Notes: generated by a model not told the origin, from the letters alone. Positions 39,336 to 48,075 are shown, numbered from the stretch's first letter. The stretch: DNA of 64,000 bases from Methylobacterium sp. (GCF_019745455.1 NZ_JAIETD010000013.1:1-64000); one strand, 5' to 3'. Numbers and translations are program-made.

Positions 39336-39800
39336 ATGTCGGTCGTCTTGCGATCTTTGAGCGACTTCAAACGGTTTCTGACGAAGCCGGGCGCGACGAT
39401 TCAAATCGTGCGCAACACCTTCATCGAACGCCAGCCAAAGGCGTTTCAGGACGCTTATCGCGAAAAGGGCATGTACGAGCCCCGCACCGTCCAAGCCGTT
39501 TCAAAGAAAGCAGCCGTCTTTGCCGTAAAAGGCCATCCGACGACGATCTGGCTCTATTGGGATAAGGGCACCCGAAAATGGAGCTATTCCGGTGACACTG
39601 TCACCGTACCGCTCGATACGGCGCTCGGCCCACCTGACGAGATCGTTTATCGATGTAGTTACGCGACCGGCATGGAACCACGCACCAGGGTTGGTGTCCG
39701 TCGGGCCCCAAGAAAACCCGGAGAGCGGCCGATCGAGGCGCCCGCCCCCAAGCCGCCTAAGCCCAGCCTGCCGACACACAGTCAGGGACGTCTATTCTGA
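39336..39800 (+). CDS. hypothetical protein (orphan)
   Basis: A 154-residue soluble protein I do not recognise. The start at ATG 39336 follows AGGGA eight bases upstream; an ATG nine bases earlier is in frame but has no spacing from the purine run. The N-terminal part has LSDFKRFLTKPGATIQIVRN and an aromatic-rich middle (TTIWLYWDKGTRKWSYSGDT). The C-terminal 45 residues are a basic, Pro-rich tail ending KPSLPTHSQGRLF. There is no signal peptide or membrane helix. It lies in a locally less GC-rich patch between the VWA gene and the antiporter, suggesting later acquisition. Confidence 0.6.
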   Translation: MSVVLRSLSDFKRFLTKPGATIQIVRNTFIERQPKAFQDAYREKGMYEPRTVQAVSKKAAVFAVKGHPTTIWLYWDKGTRKWSYSGDTVTVPLDTALGPPDEIVYRCSYATGMEPRTRVGVRRAPRKPGERPIEAPAPKPPKPSLPTHSQGRLF

Positions 39801-40021
39801 TATTTACTTGAGCTCATCCGCCCTGAGTCGACGTAACGCGATAAACTGAAAGCATATCCTCGCCCATGCTCTTCGGTTTCAGATCTGACTGTCACGCCTC
39901 GACTTCGGCGACCCGTATTTCTGATTCCCGCACTGGAGGCAAGGTCGCCGACGGACGAAGCCGGCACAATAACAAAAATCTATTGGATGGCTGATTGCGC
40001 CTCCGGAAGGCCCGACTTCGA

Positions 40022-41845
40022 TCACGCTTCCTTGATAGCGGGCGTTTCGGCGGTTTCGGGGACCGCCTTGCCGACGGTCCGGCGCGCGCGGAAGGCTGGC
40101 CGCACCTCCGTCTCCTTGCGCTTGAGCATGGCGCGGTACTCGTCCCGCCGTTCGTGGATCGAGGCGATGACGAGACCCATTGGCACCCCGACATCGACCA
40201 GTACCGCTTCCGAGAGCTGGAGCGATGCCTCGATGGTCTCCGGCACGGCATCGTCGACGCCGAGCTCGTAGAGGGCCGCCGCGTGACGGGCATCGCGGGC
40301 ACGGGCGACGATTGTGATATCGCGCCGCTCAGCCCGCGCCGCCTCGACGACCGCTTCCACACCCCTCGGATTATCGAGCGTGACGACAAGCGCCCGCGCC
40401 GTTGCGATGTCGCAGCGGCGTAGCAATTCGGGGTTTGACGAATCGCCGAAATAGACGGGATTGCCCAGGCGCCGCTGCTCGGAAACGCGCGCCGCATCCG
40501 CGTCGAGGGCGAGATAGGGGATCTTGTGGCGGGTCAGCATCTCGCCGACGAGGCGGCCGACGCGGCCATAGCCGGCAATGATAACGCGGTTCTGCTGCTT
40601 GTCGGGGATCGGGTCGGCTCTGGCGCGGCCGAGGTTCTTGGTTGAAAGCCGGCGCCCGAGTCGCCTTGCGAGGACGGAGAGGCCGGGAATTGCGATCATC
40701 GTCACCGTCGTGACGATCAATGCCGCTTGGCCGACCTCGTTCGGCACGAGCCCGCCGACGATCGCCCCGCCGATGAGCACGAAGGCGAATTCTCCGCCAG
40801 GTCCGAGCAGCAAAGCCGATTCCAGCGCCACCGACCGCGAGACGCGGAAGAAGGGCGCGGCCGCGACGATGATCGCCGCCTTGATCGCGATCAGGCACAG
40901 AGCGAGCCCGATGATAGTTGCGGGAGCGGAGAGCAGCAGCGCGGGATCGAGGCCCATGCCCACCGAGACGAAGAAGACCCCGAGCAGAAGGCCCTTGAAC
41001 GGGTCGATGGTCGCCTCGATCGCCCGGCGATACTCTGTTTCGGCCAGGAGTAGGCCGGCAACGAAGGCACCGAGCGTCATCGACAGGCCGCTTGCCGCAG
41101 CGGTGAGGGCAGTGGCGACGATGACGAGGAGACAGGCCGCCATGAACAGCTCGGGCGAGCGTGTCCGCGCAACGAGCTGGAACAGCGGCCGGAGCGCGAG
41201 GCGGCCGGCGACGACGATGACGAGGACGGCGATTGCTGCCTGGCCGAGCGCGATCGCCAGCACCGAGCCCACGTCGGCGCCGTCGCGTCGTCCGAGGACC
41301 GCCACCGCGAAAAGGAGCGGCGCGACCGCGAGATCCTGAAACAGTAGCACCGCGAAGCTGGCGCGGCCCGCCGGGCTGTTCAGGCGCTTCTGCTCGGCGA
41401 GCACGGGAATGACGACGGCGGTCGATGACAGAGCCAACGCGAAGCCGACGATCAGGGCCGCCGCCACGCCGACGCCCGCACCGTAGAGGCAGCTCGCGAT
41501 GACCACCGCCGATGCGAGGACCTGCACGGAGCCGAGACCGAAGACGAGGCGCCGCAGGGTACGAAGGCGCTCCCATGACAACTCCACGCCGATCATGAAC
41601 ATGAGGAAGATCACGCCGAATTCGGCGAGGTGGCTGATCTGCTCCCGGTTGCCGATCGTAACGAGGCCGATCCAAGGCATAGCGTCGGCGAACCGTCCGA
41701 GGCCGAACGGTCCGAGAAGCGCGCCTGCGCCTATGAAACCGAGAACGGGGCTGATGCGCAGCCGATGGAACAGCGGTACGACCACGCCCGCCGTGACCAG
41801 AAAGATGATGGCTTCCTTGTAGGAGCCGGCGTGGACCTCGGTCAT
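40022..41845 (-). CDS. CPA2 monovalent cation/proton antiporter (KefB-type)
   Basis: A 607-residue inner-membrane antiporter. The first about 390 residues hold roughly a dozen helices (RISPVLGFIGAGALLGPFGL, FMIGVELSWERLRTLRRLVF, GFALALSSTAVVIPVL). A cytoplasmic TrkA-N (RCK) domain follows from about 415, with the NAD-binding loop RVIIAGYGRVGRLVGEML. The C-terminal 60 residues are a Lys/Arg-rich tail. KefB/KefC relatives exchange K+ for H+ under glutathione-adduct control; whether this one is so gated cannot be told. No KefF/KefG-like ancillary gene is adjacent. Confidence 0.92.
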   Translation of the reverse strand: MTEVHAGSYKEAIIFLVTAGVVVPLFHRLRISPVLGFIGAGALLGPFGLGRFADAMPWIGLVTIGNREQISHLAEFGVIFLMFMIGVELSWERLRTLRRLVFGLGSVQVLASAVVIASCLYGAGVGVAAALIVGFALALSSTAVVIPVLAEQKRLNSPAGRASFAVLLFQDLAVAPLLFAVAVLGRRDGADVGSVLAIALGQAAIAVLVIVVAGRLALRPLFQLVARTRSPELFMAACLLVIVATALTAAASGLSMTLGAFVAGLLLAETEYRRAIEATIDPFKGLLLGVFFVSVGMGLDPALLLSAPATIIGLALCLIAIKAAIIVAAAPFFRVSRSVALESALLLGPGGEFAFVLIGGAIVGGLVPNEVGQAALIVTTVTMIAIPGLSVLARRLGRRLSTKNLGRARADPIPDKQQNRVIIAGYGRVGRLVGEMLTRHKIPYLALDADAARVSEQRRLGNPVYFGDSSNPELLRRCDIATARALVVTLDNPRGVEAVVEAARAERRDITIVARARDARHAAALYELGVDDAVPETIEASLQLSEAVLVDVGVPMGLVIASIHERRDEYRAMLKRKETEVRPAFRARRTVGKAVPETAETPAIKEA

Positions 41846-42177
41846 CGCGTTCCGGTTCGTGCGGGGGCGGATCGGATCATGAGCCAGTCCCTGGCCTTCG
41901 CAACCCTCAATCTGGCCGGCAGACCGACGGTGCTGCGGCTTCGAGAGAGGTGAGGTCGGTGTCTGTGCCCAATGACTGCTTGGCTCCGGCTTTGCGGGAC
42001 ACCGCCTAGTGAAGCAAGCGGGTTTCTCGCCGCTTTCGCGGAGCCATGAACAGAGATCGGGCGACTCTTTCTCGACGGCACGCCGAGGCGGCGCAAAAAC
42101 GGCACAATAGCCGCATAACCGGACAGCTTAACCGAGTGTTAAAGACGCTCCGTCGCGTATCGAGACCCGAGTGGCCC
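41846..42177. other. intergenic spacer between antiporter and membrane-protein pair
   Basis: A 332-bp divergent promoter region. It contains a perfect TTAA-N7-TTAA site near its right end. The frame of the right-hand gene stays open upstream to an ATG at 42046, but that extension is Arg-rich and has no supporting ribosome site. Otherwise I see no ORF or RNA gene. Confidence 0.5.
42128..42142. promoter_or_regulatory. candidate CtrA-binding site (TTAA-N7-TTAA)
   Basis: TTAA at 42128-42131 and TTAA at 42139-42142 are separated by exactly seven bases (CCGAGTG). This is a perfect match to the CtrA cell-cycle regulator site of alphaproteobacteria. It lies 36-50 bp before the start codon of the coiled-coil membrane gene, where it could overlap the promoter. 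Such a site is rare by chance in DNA this GC-rich. Confidence 0.55.
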
Positions 42178-43383
42178 ATGCCGAGAAATCCGCCGAGCAG
42201 GGATGTCCAGCGCGAACGACGCGCCTGGATCCGCGAGAAGGAACATTGGCGTCACGAGCGCCACGTCGAGCGCGGATACCGCATCAAGTGGGGCTATGTC
42301 GGCATCGCCTACTTCGTCGAGGCAATGGTCATCGGCGCCTCGCTTTGGGGCGCATGGCTGTTCGCAGGCTACTACAGCGACGGCGATGAACGCGCCTTCT
42401 ACTTCATGCTGCTGGCGCCGCTCGTTTACGCCGCTGTCGAACTCTGCCGCGTTCCCCTCGGAATTCTCGCCCGTACCCAGCGGTCTTACCTCGTACGTTC
42501 TCTCGCGATCATCGGCATCATCTTCGCCGCTGGCGTAACGACGAAGTCGGTGTCGCAGCTTGGTGAGATGATGTTCCATCCTCGTCTGATGGATGCGGCC
42601 AAGGCCAAGACGGCGCTGAAGGACGCCCAGGCTGACCGGGCTAGCATAGACACCCGCATCGCCGCCGCCGATGCGCGCGTCGCTCAGTACACCACCGAGC
42701 TCGATCAGATCGAGAAGCGCGCCGCGGACAACGCGTCCCAGCTCGCCGGTCTGCCGGCACAGCGCTGCGAGCGGATCTCCGGCACCAACAGCCGCGGTCA
42801 GCGCTATTCAAACCTCAAATGCGTCACCGATCCGCGCACGGCGACGCTCAATGCCAGCGTCGCCAAGGCCGGGACCGACCGCGCCCTTGTCGTGAAGTCC
42901 CTGGAGGATGCCCGCAAGGCTCGGGCCGAACTCGATCGGGGAGCCGCAGACCGAAAGGTCGCCGATGCCGAGCAGATTTATCGGAACTCGGTCAACCGCT
43001 CGCAGCTCCACTCGTTTACCGCCATGGTCTACGGCGTCGACCCGATCGAAGTGACGGACGCGCAGGTCCACGCCTTCCTTCGGATTTTCGTGTTCGTGCC
43101 GGCGCTCTGCGCCGCCTTCGCCTCGACGATCCTCGCCCTCTGCTCGGTCTCGGTGCGCAAGACTTTCATGGACGAGGACGACCTCGGCGCCACCGTCGAC
43201 CCGGCGGCGACGCCTTACATGCTGGACTCGATCACCGATGCGATCCGCGAGGAGATGGGATTGCAGCAGCCCAAGCCCGCGGCGCGTGAGGCCGCGGCGT
43301 CCGGTGCGGTCATCCCGATGGATCGCCGTCCGGCGCAGAGCGCACCGATCCCGGTCCCGGCAAGCGCGGGAGCCGGCGCATGA
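42178..43383 (+). CDS. hypothetical coiled-coil membrane protein
   Basis: A 401-residue inner-membrane protein of unknown function. A basic N-terminus (RERRAWIREKEHWRHERHVE) leads to three hydrophobic segments (about 38-62, 68-90 and 100-120). A long hydrophilic coiled-coil stretch follows (about 135-290; AKAKTALKDAQADRASIDTR), then a fourth helix (about 298-322, RIFVFVPALCAAFASTILAL) and a Pro/Ala-rich tail. The layout recalls DUF4407-type proteins, but I cannot assign the family. The last 4 bp overlap the next gene (ATGA), so the two are coupled. A CtrA-like site lies just upstream. Confidence 0.7.
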   Translation: MPRNPPSRDVQRERRAWIREKEHWRHERHVERGYRIKWGYVGIAYFVEAMVIGASLWGAWLFAGYYSDGDERAFYFMLLAPLVYAAVELCRVPLGILARTQRSYLVRSLAIIGIIFAAGVTTKSVSQLGEMMFHPRLMDAAKAKTALKDAQADRASIDTRIAAADARVAQYTTELDQIEKRAADNASQLAGLPAQRCERISGTNSRGQRYSNLKCVTDPRTATLNASVAKAGTDRALVVKSLEDARKARAELDRGAADRKVADAEQIYRNSVNRSQLHSFTAMVYGVDPIEVTDAQVHAFLRIFVFVPALCAAFASTILALCSVSVRKTFMDEDDLGATVDPAATPYMLDSITDAIREEMGLQQPKPAAREAAASGAVIPMDRRPAQSAPIPVPASAGAGA

Positions 43384-44027
43384 GCCTCCACGCTCCTGGG
43401 ACGCCGGAGAACGTCGTCCTTGCCCAGAGCGTCAACGGGCGCCTTCGGGCGGAGGCCCGGATGATCGGTGCCCGCGCCTTCCTGTTCCGCTCGCTCGGGG
43501 CAGGGGCCTTCACGCTCCTCGCGGGCGCTGGTCTCGGCGCGGCCTTCTACGGCTATGCGACCATGAACCAGTTCGACAGCGCGGCGGAGAAGATCGCCGC
43601 CGCGATGCAGACGGCGCTTGCCGATGTGACGATCAAGACCAAGGGCGAGGTGACGCTCACCGACAACACGCTGAAGCTCGAAGGCGGCATGCCGCGTAGC
43701 GGAGTGCCGACTCCGACCCAGGCGCAGCTCGGCAACGATGCCGCGCCGGCCTCGAAGGCGCCGGTGAACACTACCTTCACGGTGTTCAAGCAGGTGCCCT
43801 ACATGGACGGGCAGATCGTGACCGGCTGGAACTTCCGTGCCAACGAGGACGCGCCCTTCCAGCAATATTGCTACTTCTCGCGCCGGACCAACGAGACGAA
43901 GGGGCAGGTCGAGATCAAGATCGACCTCGCAATGGACGGCAAGATCCTGCCGCAGCCAGCGAAATCCGACGTGAACCTCGAGATCCTCGGGCGCAATTGC
44001 GTGTGGAGCGAGGGGAAAAAGTCGTGA
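43380..44027 (+). CDS. hypothetical single-pass membrane protein
   Basis: A 215-residue protein translationally coupled to the preceding coiled-coil membrane protein. One transmembrane helix (about residues 40-60, GAFTLLAGAGLGAAFYGYAT) follows a soluble N-terminus. The C-terminal part is probably periplasmic and contains AAAMQTALADVTIKTKGEVT, TFTVFKQVPYMDGQIVTGWN and a Cys pair region (QQYCYFSRRTNET, ILGRNCVWSEGKKS) that could form a disulfide. The family is not recognised. The MoxR gene follows 108 bp downstream on the same strand. Confidence 0.65.
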   Translation: MSLHAPGTPENVVLAQSVNGRLRAEARMIGARAFLFRSLGAGAFTLLAGAGLGAAFYGYATMNQFDSAAEKIAAAMQTALADVTIKTKGEVTLTDNTLKLEGGMPRSGVPTPTQAQLGNDAAPASKAPVNTTFTVFKQVPYMDGQIVTGWNFRANEDAPFQQYCYFSRRTNETKGQVEIKIDLAMDGKILPQPAKSDVNLEILGRNCVWSEGKKS

Positions 44028-44135
44028 AGGGCGCCGTAGCAGCAACTTGAGCTTCGGTGATGCTCGCCAGGACTCATCGTCACCGCGCGTCACGGATCGA
44101 GCTCGCGACACGTCCGAAAAGGAACGACACGTCTG

Positions 44136-44987
44136 ATGCGCTTTACCGGAACCGATGCCTACGTCGCGACGAACGACCTGACGATCGCGGTCAATGCCGC
44201 CATCGTGCTCGAACGCCCGCTCCTGGTTAAGGGCGAGCCCGGCACCGGCAAGACGGTTCTGGCCGAGGAGATCGCCAAGGGCCTCGGTGTCCCCCTGCTG
44301 ACCTGGAACATCAAGTCGACCACCAAGGCGCAGCAGGGTCTCTACGAATACGATGCGGTCTCGCGCCTGCGCGATTCCCAGCTCGGCGACCCGCGCGTCT
44401 CCGACATCGGCAACTACATCCGCCGCGGCAAGCTCTGGGAGGCCTTCACGGCGCCCGAGCGCCCGGTTCTGCTCATCGACGAGATCGACAAGGCCGACAT
44501 CGAATTTCCCAACGATCTCCTGACCGAGCTCGACCGAATGGAGTTCCACGTCTACGAGACCGGCGAGACCGTGAAGGCGGAACGCCGCCCGATCGTGATC
44601 ATCACATCGAACAACGAGAAGGAATTGCCGGACGCGTTCCTGCGCCGGTGCTTTTTCCACTACATCAAGTTTCCCGACGCCGAGACGCTGCAGGCGATCG
44701 TCGATGTCCATTATCCCGGCATCAAGCAGCGGTTGGTGGCCGAGGCGTTGCGGATCTTCCTCGAAGTGCGCGAGACCCCGGGGATCAAGAAGAAGCCTTC
44801 GACCTCCGAACTGCTCGATTGGCTCAAGCTCCTCGTCTCCGAGGACATCTCGCCCGAGCAGCTGCGCGAACGCGACCCGCGTAAGCTGATCCCGCCGCTG
44901 CATGGAGCACTCCTCAAGAACGAGCAGGATGTCAGCCTCTTCGAGAAGCTCGCCTTCATGATGCGGCGCGAGGGTCGCGGAGGGTGA
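44136..44987 (+). CDS. MoxR-family AAA+ ATPase
   Basis: A 283-residue AAA+ ATPase with Walker A LLVKGEPGTGKTVLAEE, Walker B RPVLLIDEIDKADIEFPNDL, sensor 1 IVIITSNNEKELPDAFLRRC (also the Arg-finger region) and a C-terminal lid. MoxR proteins act as chaperones with a VWA partner in assembling complexes, classically methanol dehydrogenase and CO dehydrogenase. The only VWA gene in the window is at 37831-39003 on the other strand, so partnership is inferred. GAAAAGGAA lies 11-19 bp before the ATG. The preceding membrane-protein pair may share its transcript. Confidence 0.93.
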   Translation: MRFTGTDAYVATNDLTIAVNAAIVLERPLLVKGEPGTGKTVLAEEIAKGLGVPLLTWNIKSTTKAQQGLYEYDAVSRLRDSQLGDPRVSDIGNYIRRGKLWEAFTAPERPVLLIDEIDKADIEFPNDLLTELDRMEFHVYETGETVKAERRPIVIITSNNEKELPDAFLRRCFFHYIKFPDAETLQAIVDVHYPGIKQRLVAEALRIFLEVRETPGIKKKPSTSELLDWLKLLVSEDISPEQLRERDPRKLIPPLHGALLKNEQDVSLFEKLAFMMRREGRGG

Positions 44988-45086
44988 GGCTTCTCGCCTT
45001 CGAGCTATTGGACGTCGGGGTCCCCATTGGCGCCGCGGTTCGCGGGAGTTAGCTATGCCGGCGACGCGAGGAGGAAACCGGGGCTC

Positions 45087-46067
45087 ATGAAGATCAAGAA
45101 GCTCGGCCGAACAGGCCTCGACGTTTCGCCGCTCTGCCTTGGCTGCATGACTTACGGCATCCCCGAGCGCGGTCCGCATTCCTGGACGCTTCGTGAAGAC
45201 GAGAGCCGGCCGCTGATCAGGCGCGCCCTCGATCTCGGATTCAACTTCTTCGACACGGCGAATTTCTATTCGGACGGCACAAGCGAGGAGATCCTCGGGC
45301 GTGCCATCAAGGACTATGCCGACCGCGATGCCATCGTGCTGGCGACGAAGTGCTACTTCCCCCTGAGGAGCCAGCCCAATGCCGGCGGCCTCTCGCGCAA
45401 GGCCATCTTCTCATCGATCGATGCGTCCCTGCAACGCCTCGGCACCGACTACGTCGATCTCTTCCAAATCCATCGTTGGGATTACGAGACGCCGATCGAG
45501 GTGACGCTGGAGGCGCTTCACGACGTCGTGAAGGCCGGTAAGGCGCGCTATATCGGAGCCTCGTCGATGTATGCGTGGCAGTTTGCAAAGGCGCTGTTCA
45601 CGGCCGATCTCAACGGCTGGACCCGGTTCGCGACGATGCAGGACCATTACAACCTGCTCCACCGCGAGGAGGAGCGCGAGATGATCCCGCTCTGTGCCGA
45701 TCAGGGCGTCGCGATCCTGCCATGGAGCCCGCTTGCGCGGGGTCGCCTGACCCGCGATTGGAACGAGACCAGCCCGCGCCAGGACACCGACGAGGTCGGT
45801 CGCAAGCTCTACGCGGCGACGGAAGCCGCCGACCGCGCCGTCGTCGAGGCGGTGGCGACAATCGCCGCGTCGCGGTGCGTTCCGCGGGCACAGGTGGCCC
45901 TCGCCTGGGTCGCGCAGAAGCCGAACGTCTGCGCGCCGATCATCGGCGCCTCGAAGCCCCACCACCTCGACGATGCCGTGGCGGCCCTCGCCCTCGAACT
46001 GACGCCCGAGGAGACAAAGGCGCTGGAGGCGGCTTACGTCCCACACCCGATCGTCGGCTACCTGTGA
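45087..46067 (+). CDS. aldo/keto reductase
   Basis: A 326-residue NADPH-dependent oxidoreductase of the AKR superfamily, with the (beta/alpha)8 barrel. Catalytic tetrad residues are visible: Asp and Tyr in FNFFDTANFYSDGTSEEILG, Lys in IVLATKCYF and His in DLFQIHRWDYE. The cofactor segment near the end is CAPIIGASKPHHLDDAV. It resembles the YajO/YghZ group; the substrate is unknown. The ATG at 45087 is preceded by GAGGAGGAAA; an earlier in-frame start at 45027 is unlikely. The stop overlaps a GTG start of the next gene. Confidence 0.92.
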   Translation: MKIKKLGRTGLDVSPLCLGCMTYGIPERGPHSWTLREDESRPLIRRALDLGFNFFDTANFYSDGTSEEILGRAIKDYADRDAIVLATKCYFPLRSQPNAGGLSRKAIFSSIDASLQRLGTDYVDLFQIHRWDYETPIEVTLEALHDVVKAGKARYIGASSMYAWQFAKALFTADLNGWTRFATMQDHYNLLHREEEREMIPLCADQGVAILPWSPLARGRLTRDWNETSPRQDTDEVGRKLYAATEAADRAVVEAVATIAASRCVPRAQVALAWVAQKPNVCAPIIGASKPHHLDDAVAALALELTPEETKALEAAYVPHPIVGYL

Positions 46068-46618
46068 GTGGAAAAGATCCTGTGCCCGATAACGCTCGCC
46101 GTCGCCTCATCCTGTTGCGCCATGCCAAGTCTGACCGGCCGGCCGGAATTCGCGATCTCGAGCGTCCGCTGAACCCACGCGGACGCCGGGCCGCGCCCCT
46201 CATCGGGCAGTACATGGCTAAGGAGGGCCTTCGCCCCGACCGCGCGGTGATCTCGACCTCCACGAGGACGCGCGAGACCTGGGACGCTGTGCGCGAAGCC
46301 ATCGGCAACCCGCCTTCGGAGTTCGTCGAGGCGATCTACGAAGCTCCGGCGGAAGCCCTGCTGGCGGTAATCCGGTCCGCGCCTGACGACTCGGCCAGCC
46401 TGCTCCTCGTCGGCCACAATCCGGGGATCCAGGATCTCGCCATGGCGCTCGTAGGGTCTGGCCCCGAGGCCTTGCAGCGCCAGCTCTCCACCGAGTTCCC
46501 GACGGCGGCGCTCGCCGTCATCGACTTCGACGTCGCGGGCTGGGCGGATATCCGCCGCAGGTCCGGCGAGGTCGACCGCTTCGTCCGGCCGCGCGACCTC
46601 GAGGAAGAGGAAGCTTGA
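46064..46618 (+). CDS. SixA-like histidine phosphatase
   Basis: A 184-residue cytoplasmic phosphatase of the histidine phosphatase superfamily, SixA branch. The catalytic RHG-type motif appears as LILLRHAKSDRP, whose RHAKS form is typical of SixA. The second catalytic His is in LLLVGHNPGIQDLA, and STSTRTRETWDAV carries the second Arg. SixA in E. coli dephosphorylates Hpt-type phosphohistidines (ArcB, PtsN relay); the substrate here is unknown. The GTG at 46064 overlaps the AKR stop (GTGA). A GTG at 46082, with GGAAAAG upstream, is an equally possible start. Confidence 0.85.
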   Translation: MSGKDPVPDNARRRLILLRHAKSDRPAGIRDLERPLNPRGRRAAPLIGQYMAKEGLRPDRAVISTSTRTRETWDAVREAIGNPPSEFVEAIYEAPAEALLAVIRSAPDDSASLLLVGHNPGIQDLAMALVGSGPEALQRQLSTEFPTAALAVIDFDVAGWADIRRRSGEVDRFVRPRDLEEEEA

Positions 46619-46689
46619 TCGGTTCTCTTCATTGAACCGTTCCCCCCTGACGTCGTTGCCGAGAGCCATTCCGACAGCGTGAACCGCCC

Positions 46690-47916
46690 GTGCTCCTGAC
46701 ATCCCTCGTGATCGCGACGACCCTCTTTCCCGGCATGAGAAAGGGAATCGACGTCGTCCGGCGGAACGCCGACGACCTCGCCATGCGCATCGCCCTGCCG
46801 GCTGAAGCACCCGCACCTGCGCCGGTCTTCTCGACCGAAGCACGGGCGGTCTCGAACTGGCGGGCGGAGGCGGGACAATCGCTGCGTCCGGCCTCTCTTG
46901 CCCTCGTCGCACGCTACGCCGCCACCGAGCCGGTCTTCGTCGCCCGCTGCGTCCGGCTCAACAATTACTGGTGCATCAAAAGCGCCCGTTGGACCGGCGA
47001 GATCGGCGCCGATTCCGAAGGCCATACCGGCTTCGCCACGGCGGGCGCCGGAGCCGATGCGGCCGCGCAATTGCTGCGGCGCTACTACCGCGACCTCAAC
47101 CGCCGCACAGCCCTTTCCATCGTACGCCGCTGGGCGCCGGCCGAATGCCGATCGCCCGCCCTGGCCTCCGCGCCGACGGGACCGGTCTCGAAGGAGGTGG
47201 CGCCTCTCGGCCTGCGCAAGAATCTGCGCGCCCGCTACCTTGCCCGCAACACCCGCGGCGGCATGCCGAAGGCAGTGGCGGCCTCCCGGCGTGCTCCGAC
47301 GCCGTCCGCGGGGCCTCTTCGCGTCCAGCCCTGGTCAGCCCGCGCCCTGATGGCGCGCGGCCGGCCTCCCGGGCCTCCGGTACGTGCCCGCGAGGCGAGC
47401 GCGAGACCCGAGCCCGCTCCACAAAATCCGAATCTGCTGGTCAAGCCCTCGGTTCTTCTCGTCAAACCGTCGGTACTGCTGGTGCGCCCCTCGGAGCTTC
47501 TGATGCAGCCCAAGGCGGCAGGGACCCCCGCTCGCCAGCCGCGGGCGAAGCCCGAGGTTCCCACTCGGCCGGTAGCCGTTCTGGCGGAGCGCCTGGCAAT
47601 GGAAGCCGCAGCCCTGCCTCCGATCGCAGCCGGCGGACCATCGATCCCGCTCCTCGACCTCAGCGTCCCGCCGCCGCTCTGTGCGAACGACGAGACCCGC
47701 ATCCGCAACTACGCCACGCGGATCGCCGCCAGTATCGGCGTCAAGATCGAGGACGATCTCGGGCTCTTCGCCGCCGATGGCCGGCCGTCGGCCAACCTCG
47801 CGCCCGTCATGCTGGCGATGTCCGCGGTCGAGCTCGGCACGCTTCGGGCCAGTCCCGCTCTGGTCGAGGGGGCGATCGCTCGCCTGGCGGCCGGCACCCC
47901 GGCTGCCGGACCGTGA
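46690..47916 (+). CDS. hypothetical Pro/Ala-rich protein with heptad tandem repeat
   Basis: A 408-residue protein of unknown function that starts at a GTG. The N-terminus has a short hydrophobic segment (MLLTSLVIATTLFPG), not a clear signal peptide. Residues about 55-145 look folded (ALVARYAATEPVFVARCVRL, NNYWCIKSARWTGEIG, LLRRYYRDLNRRTALSIVRR). A basic Pro/Arg/Ala-rich linker follows (about 150-330) with three copies of a seven-residue repeat. The last 80 residues (LCANDETRIRNYATRIAASI) form a second compact region. NYWCIK and the repeated Tyr/Arg pattern suggest a periplasmic or peptidoglycan-associated role only weakly. Confidence 0.6.
   Translation: MLLTSLVIATTLFPGMRKGIDVVRRNADDLAMRIALPAEAPAPAPVFSTEARAVSNWRAEAGQSLRPASLALVARYAATEPVFVARCVRLNNYWCIKSARWTGEIGADSEGHTGFATAGAGADAAAQLLRRYYRDLNRRTALSIVRRWAPAECRSPALASAPTGPVSKEVAPLGLRKNLRARYLARNTRGGMPKAVAASRRAPTPSAGPLRVQPWSARALMARGRPPGPPVRAREASARPEPAPQNPNLLVKPSVLLVKPSVLLVRPSELLMQPKAAGTPARQPRAKPEVPTRPVAVLAERLAMEAAALPPIAAGGPSIPLLDLSVPPPLCANDETRIRNYATRIAASIGVKIEDDLGLFAADGRPSANLAPVMLAMSAVELGTLRASPALVEGAIARLAAGTPAAGP
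47434..47511 (+). repeat. 21-bp tandem coding repeat (LLVKPSV)
   Basis: Within the Pro-rich linker, three 21-bp units at 47434-47454, 47455-47475 and 47476-47496 encode LLVKPSV, LLVKPSV and LLVRPSE. A 15-bp partial copy (LLMQP) follows. Third positions have drifted, so the protein repeat is maintained more than the DNA. Repeat number could vary between strains without breaking the frame. Confidence 0.8.
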
Positions 47917-48033
47917 AAGCCGGAGCCGGCTCGGGCGGGGACGGCCCTTGCGGTCGCGCTTCCCGCGCGCCACCTCACCGCAGCCGCCAAGGTCCCGCGC
48001 CAAGATCCCCCCGCCACCCATGCCCTTCCGTCA

Positions 48034-48075
48034 ATGATCCCTCGCCCATGATCCCTTGCCCATGATCCCTCGCCG
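48034..48075 (+). repeat. three 14-bp tandem repeats abutting the ycjX start
   Basis: Units ATGATCCCTCGCCC (48034-48047), ATGATCCCTTGCCC (48048-48061) and ATGATCCCTCGCCG (48062-48075) are head-to-tail, and the next ATG is the ycjX start at 48076. Each unit begins a five-codon ORF (Met-Ile-Pro-Arg/Cys-Pro/Arg) whose TGA overlaps the next ATG as ATGA; the third overlaps the ycjX start. Because 14 is not a multiple of three, each ATG lies in a different frame from its neighbour. Confidence 0.85.
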
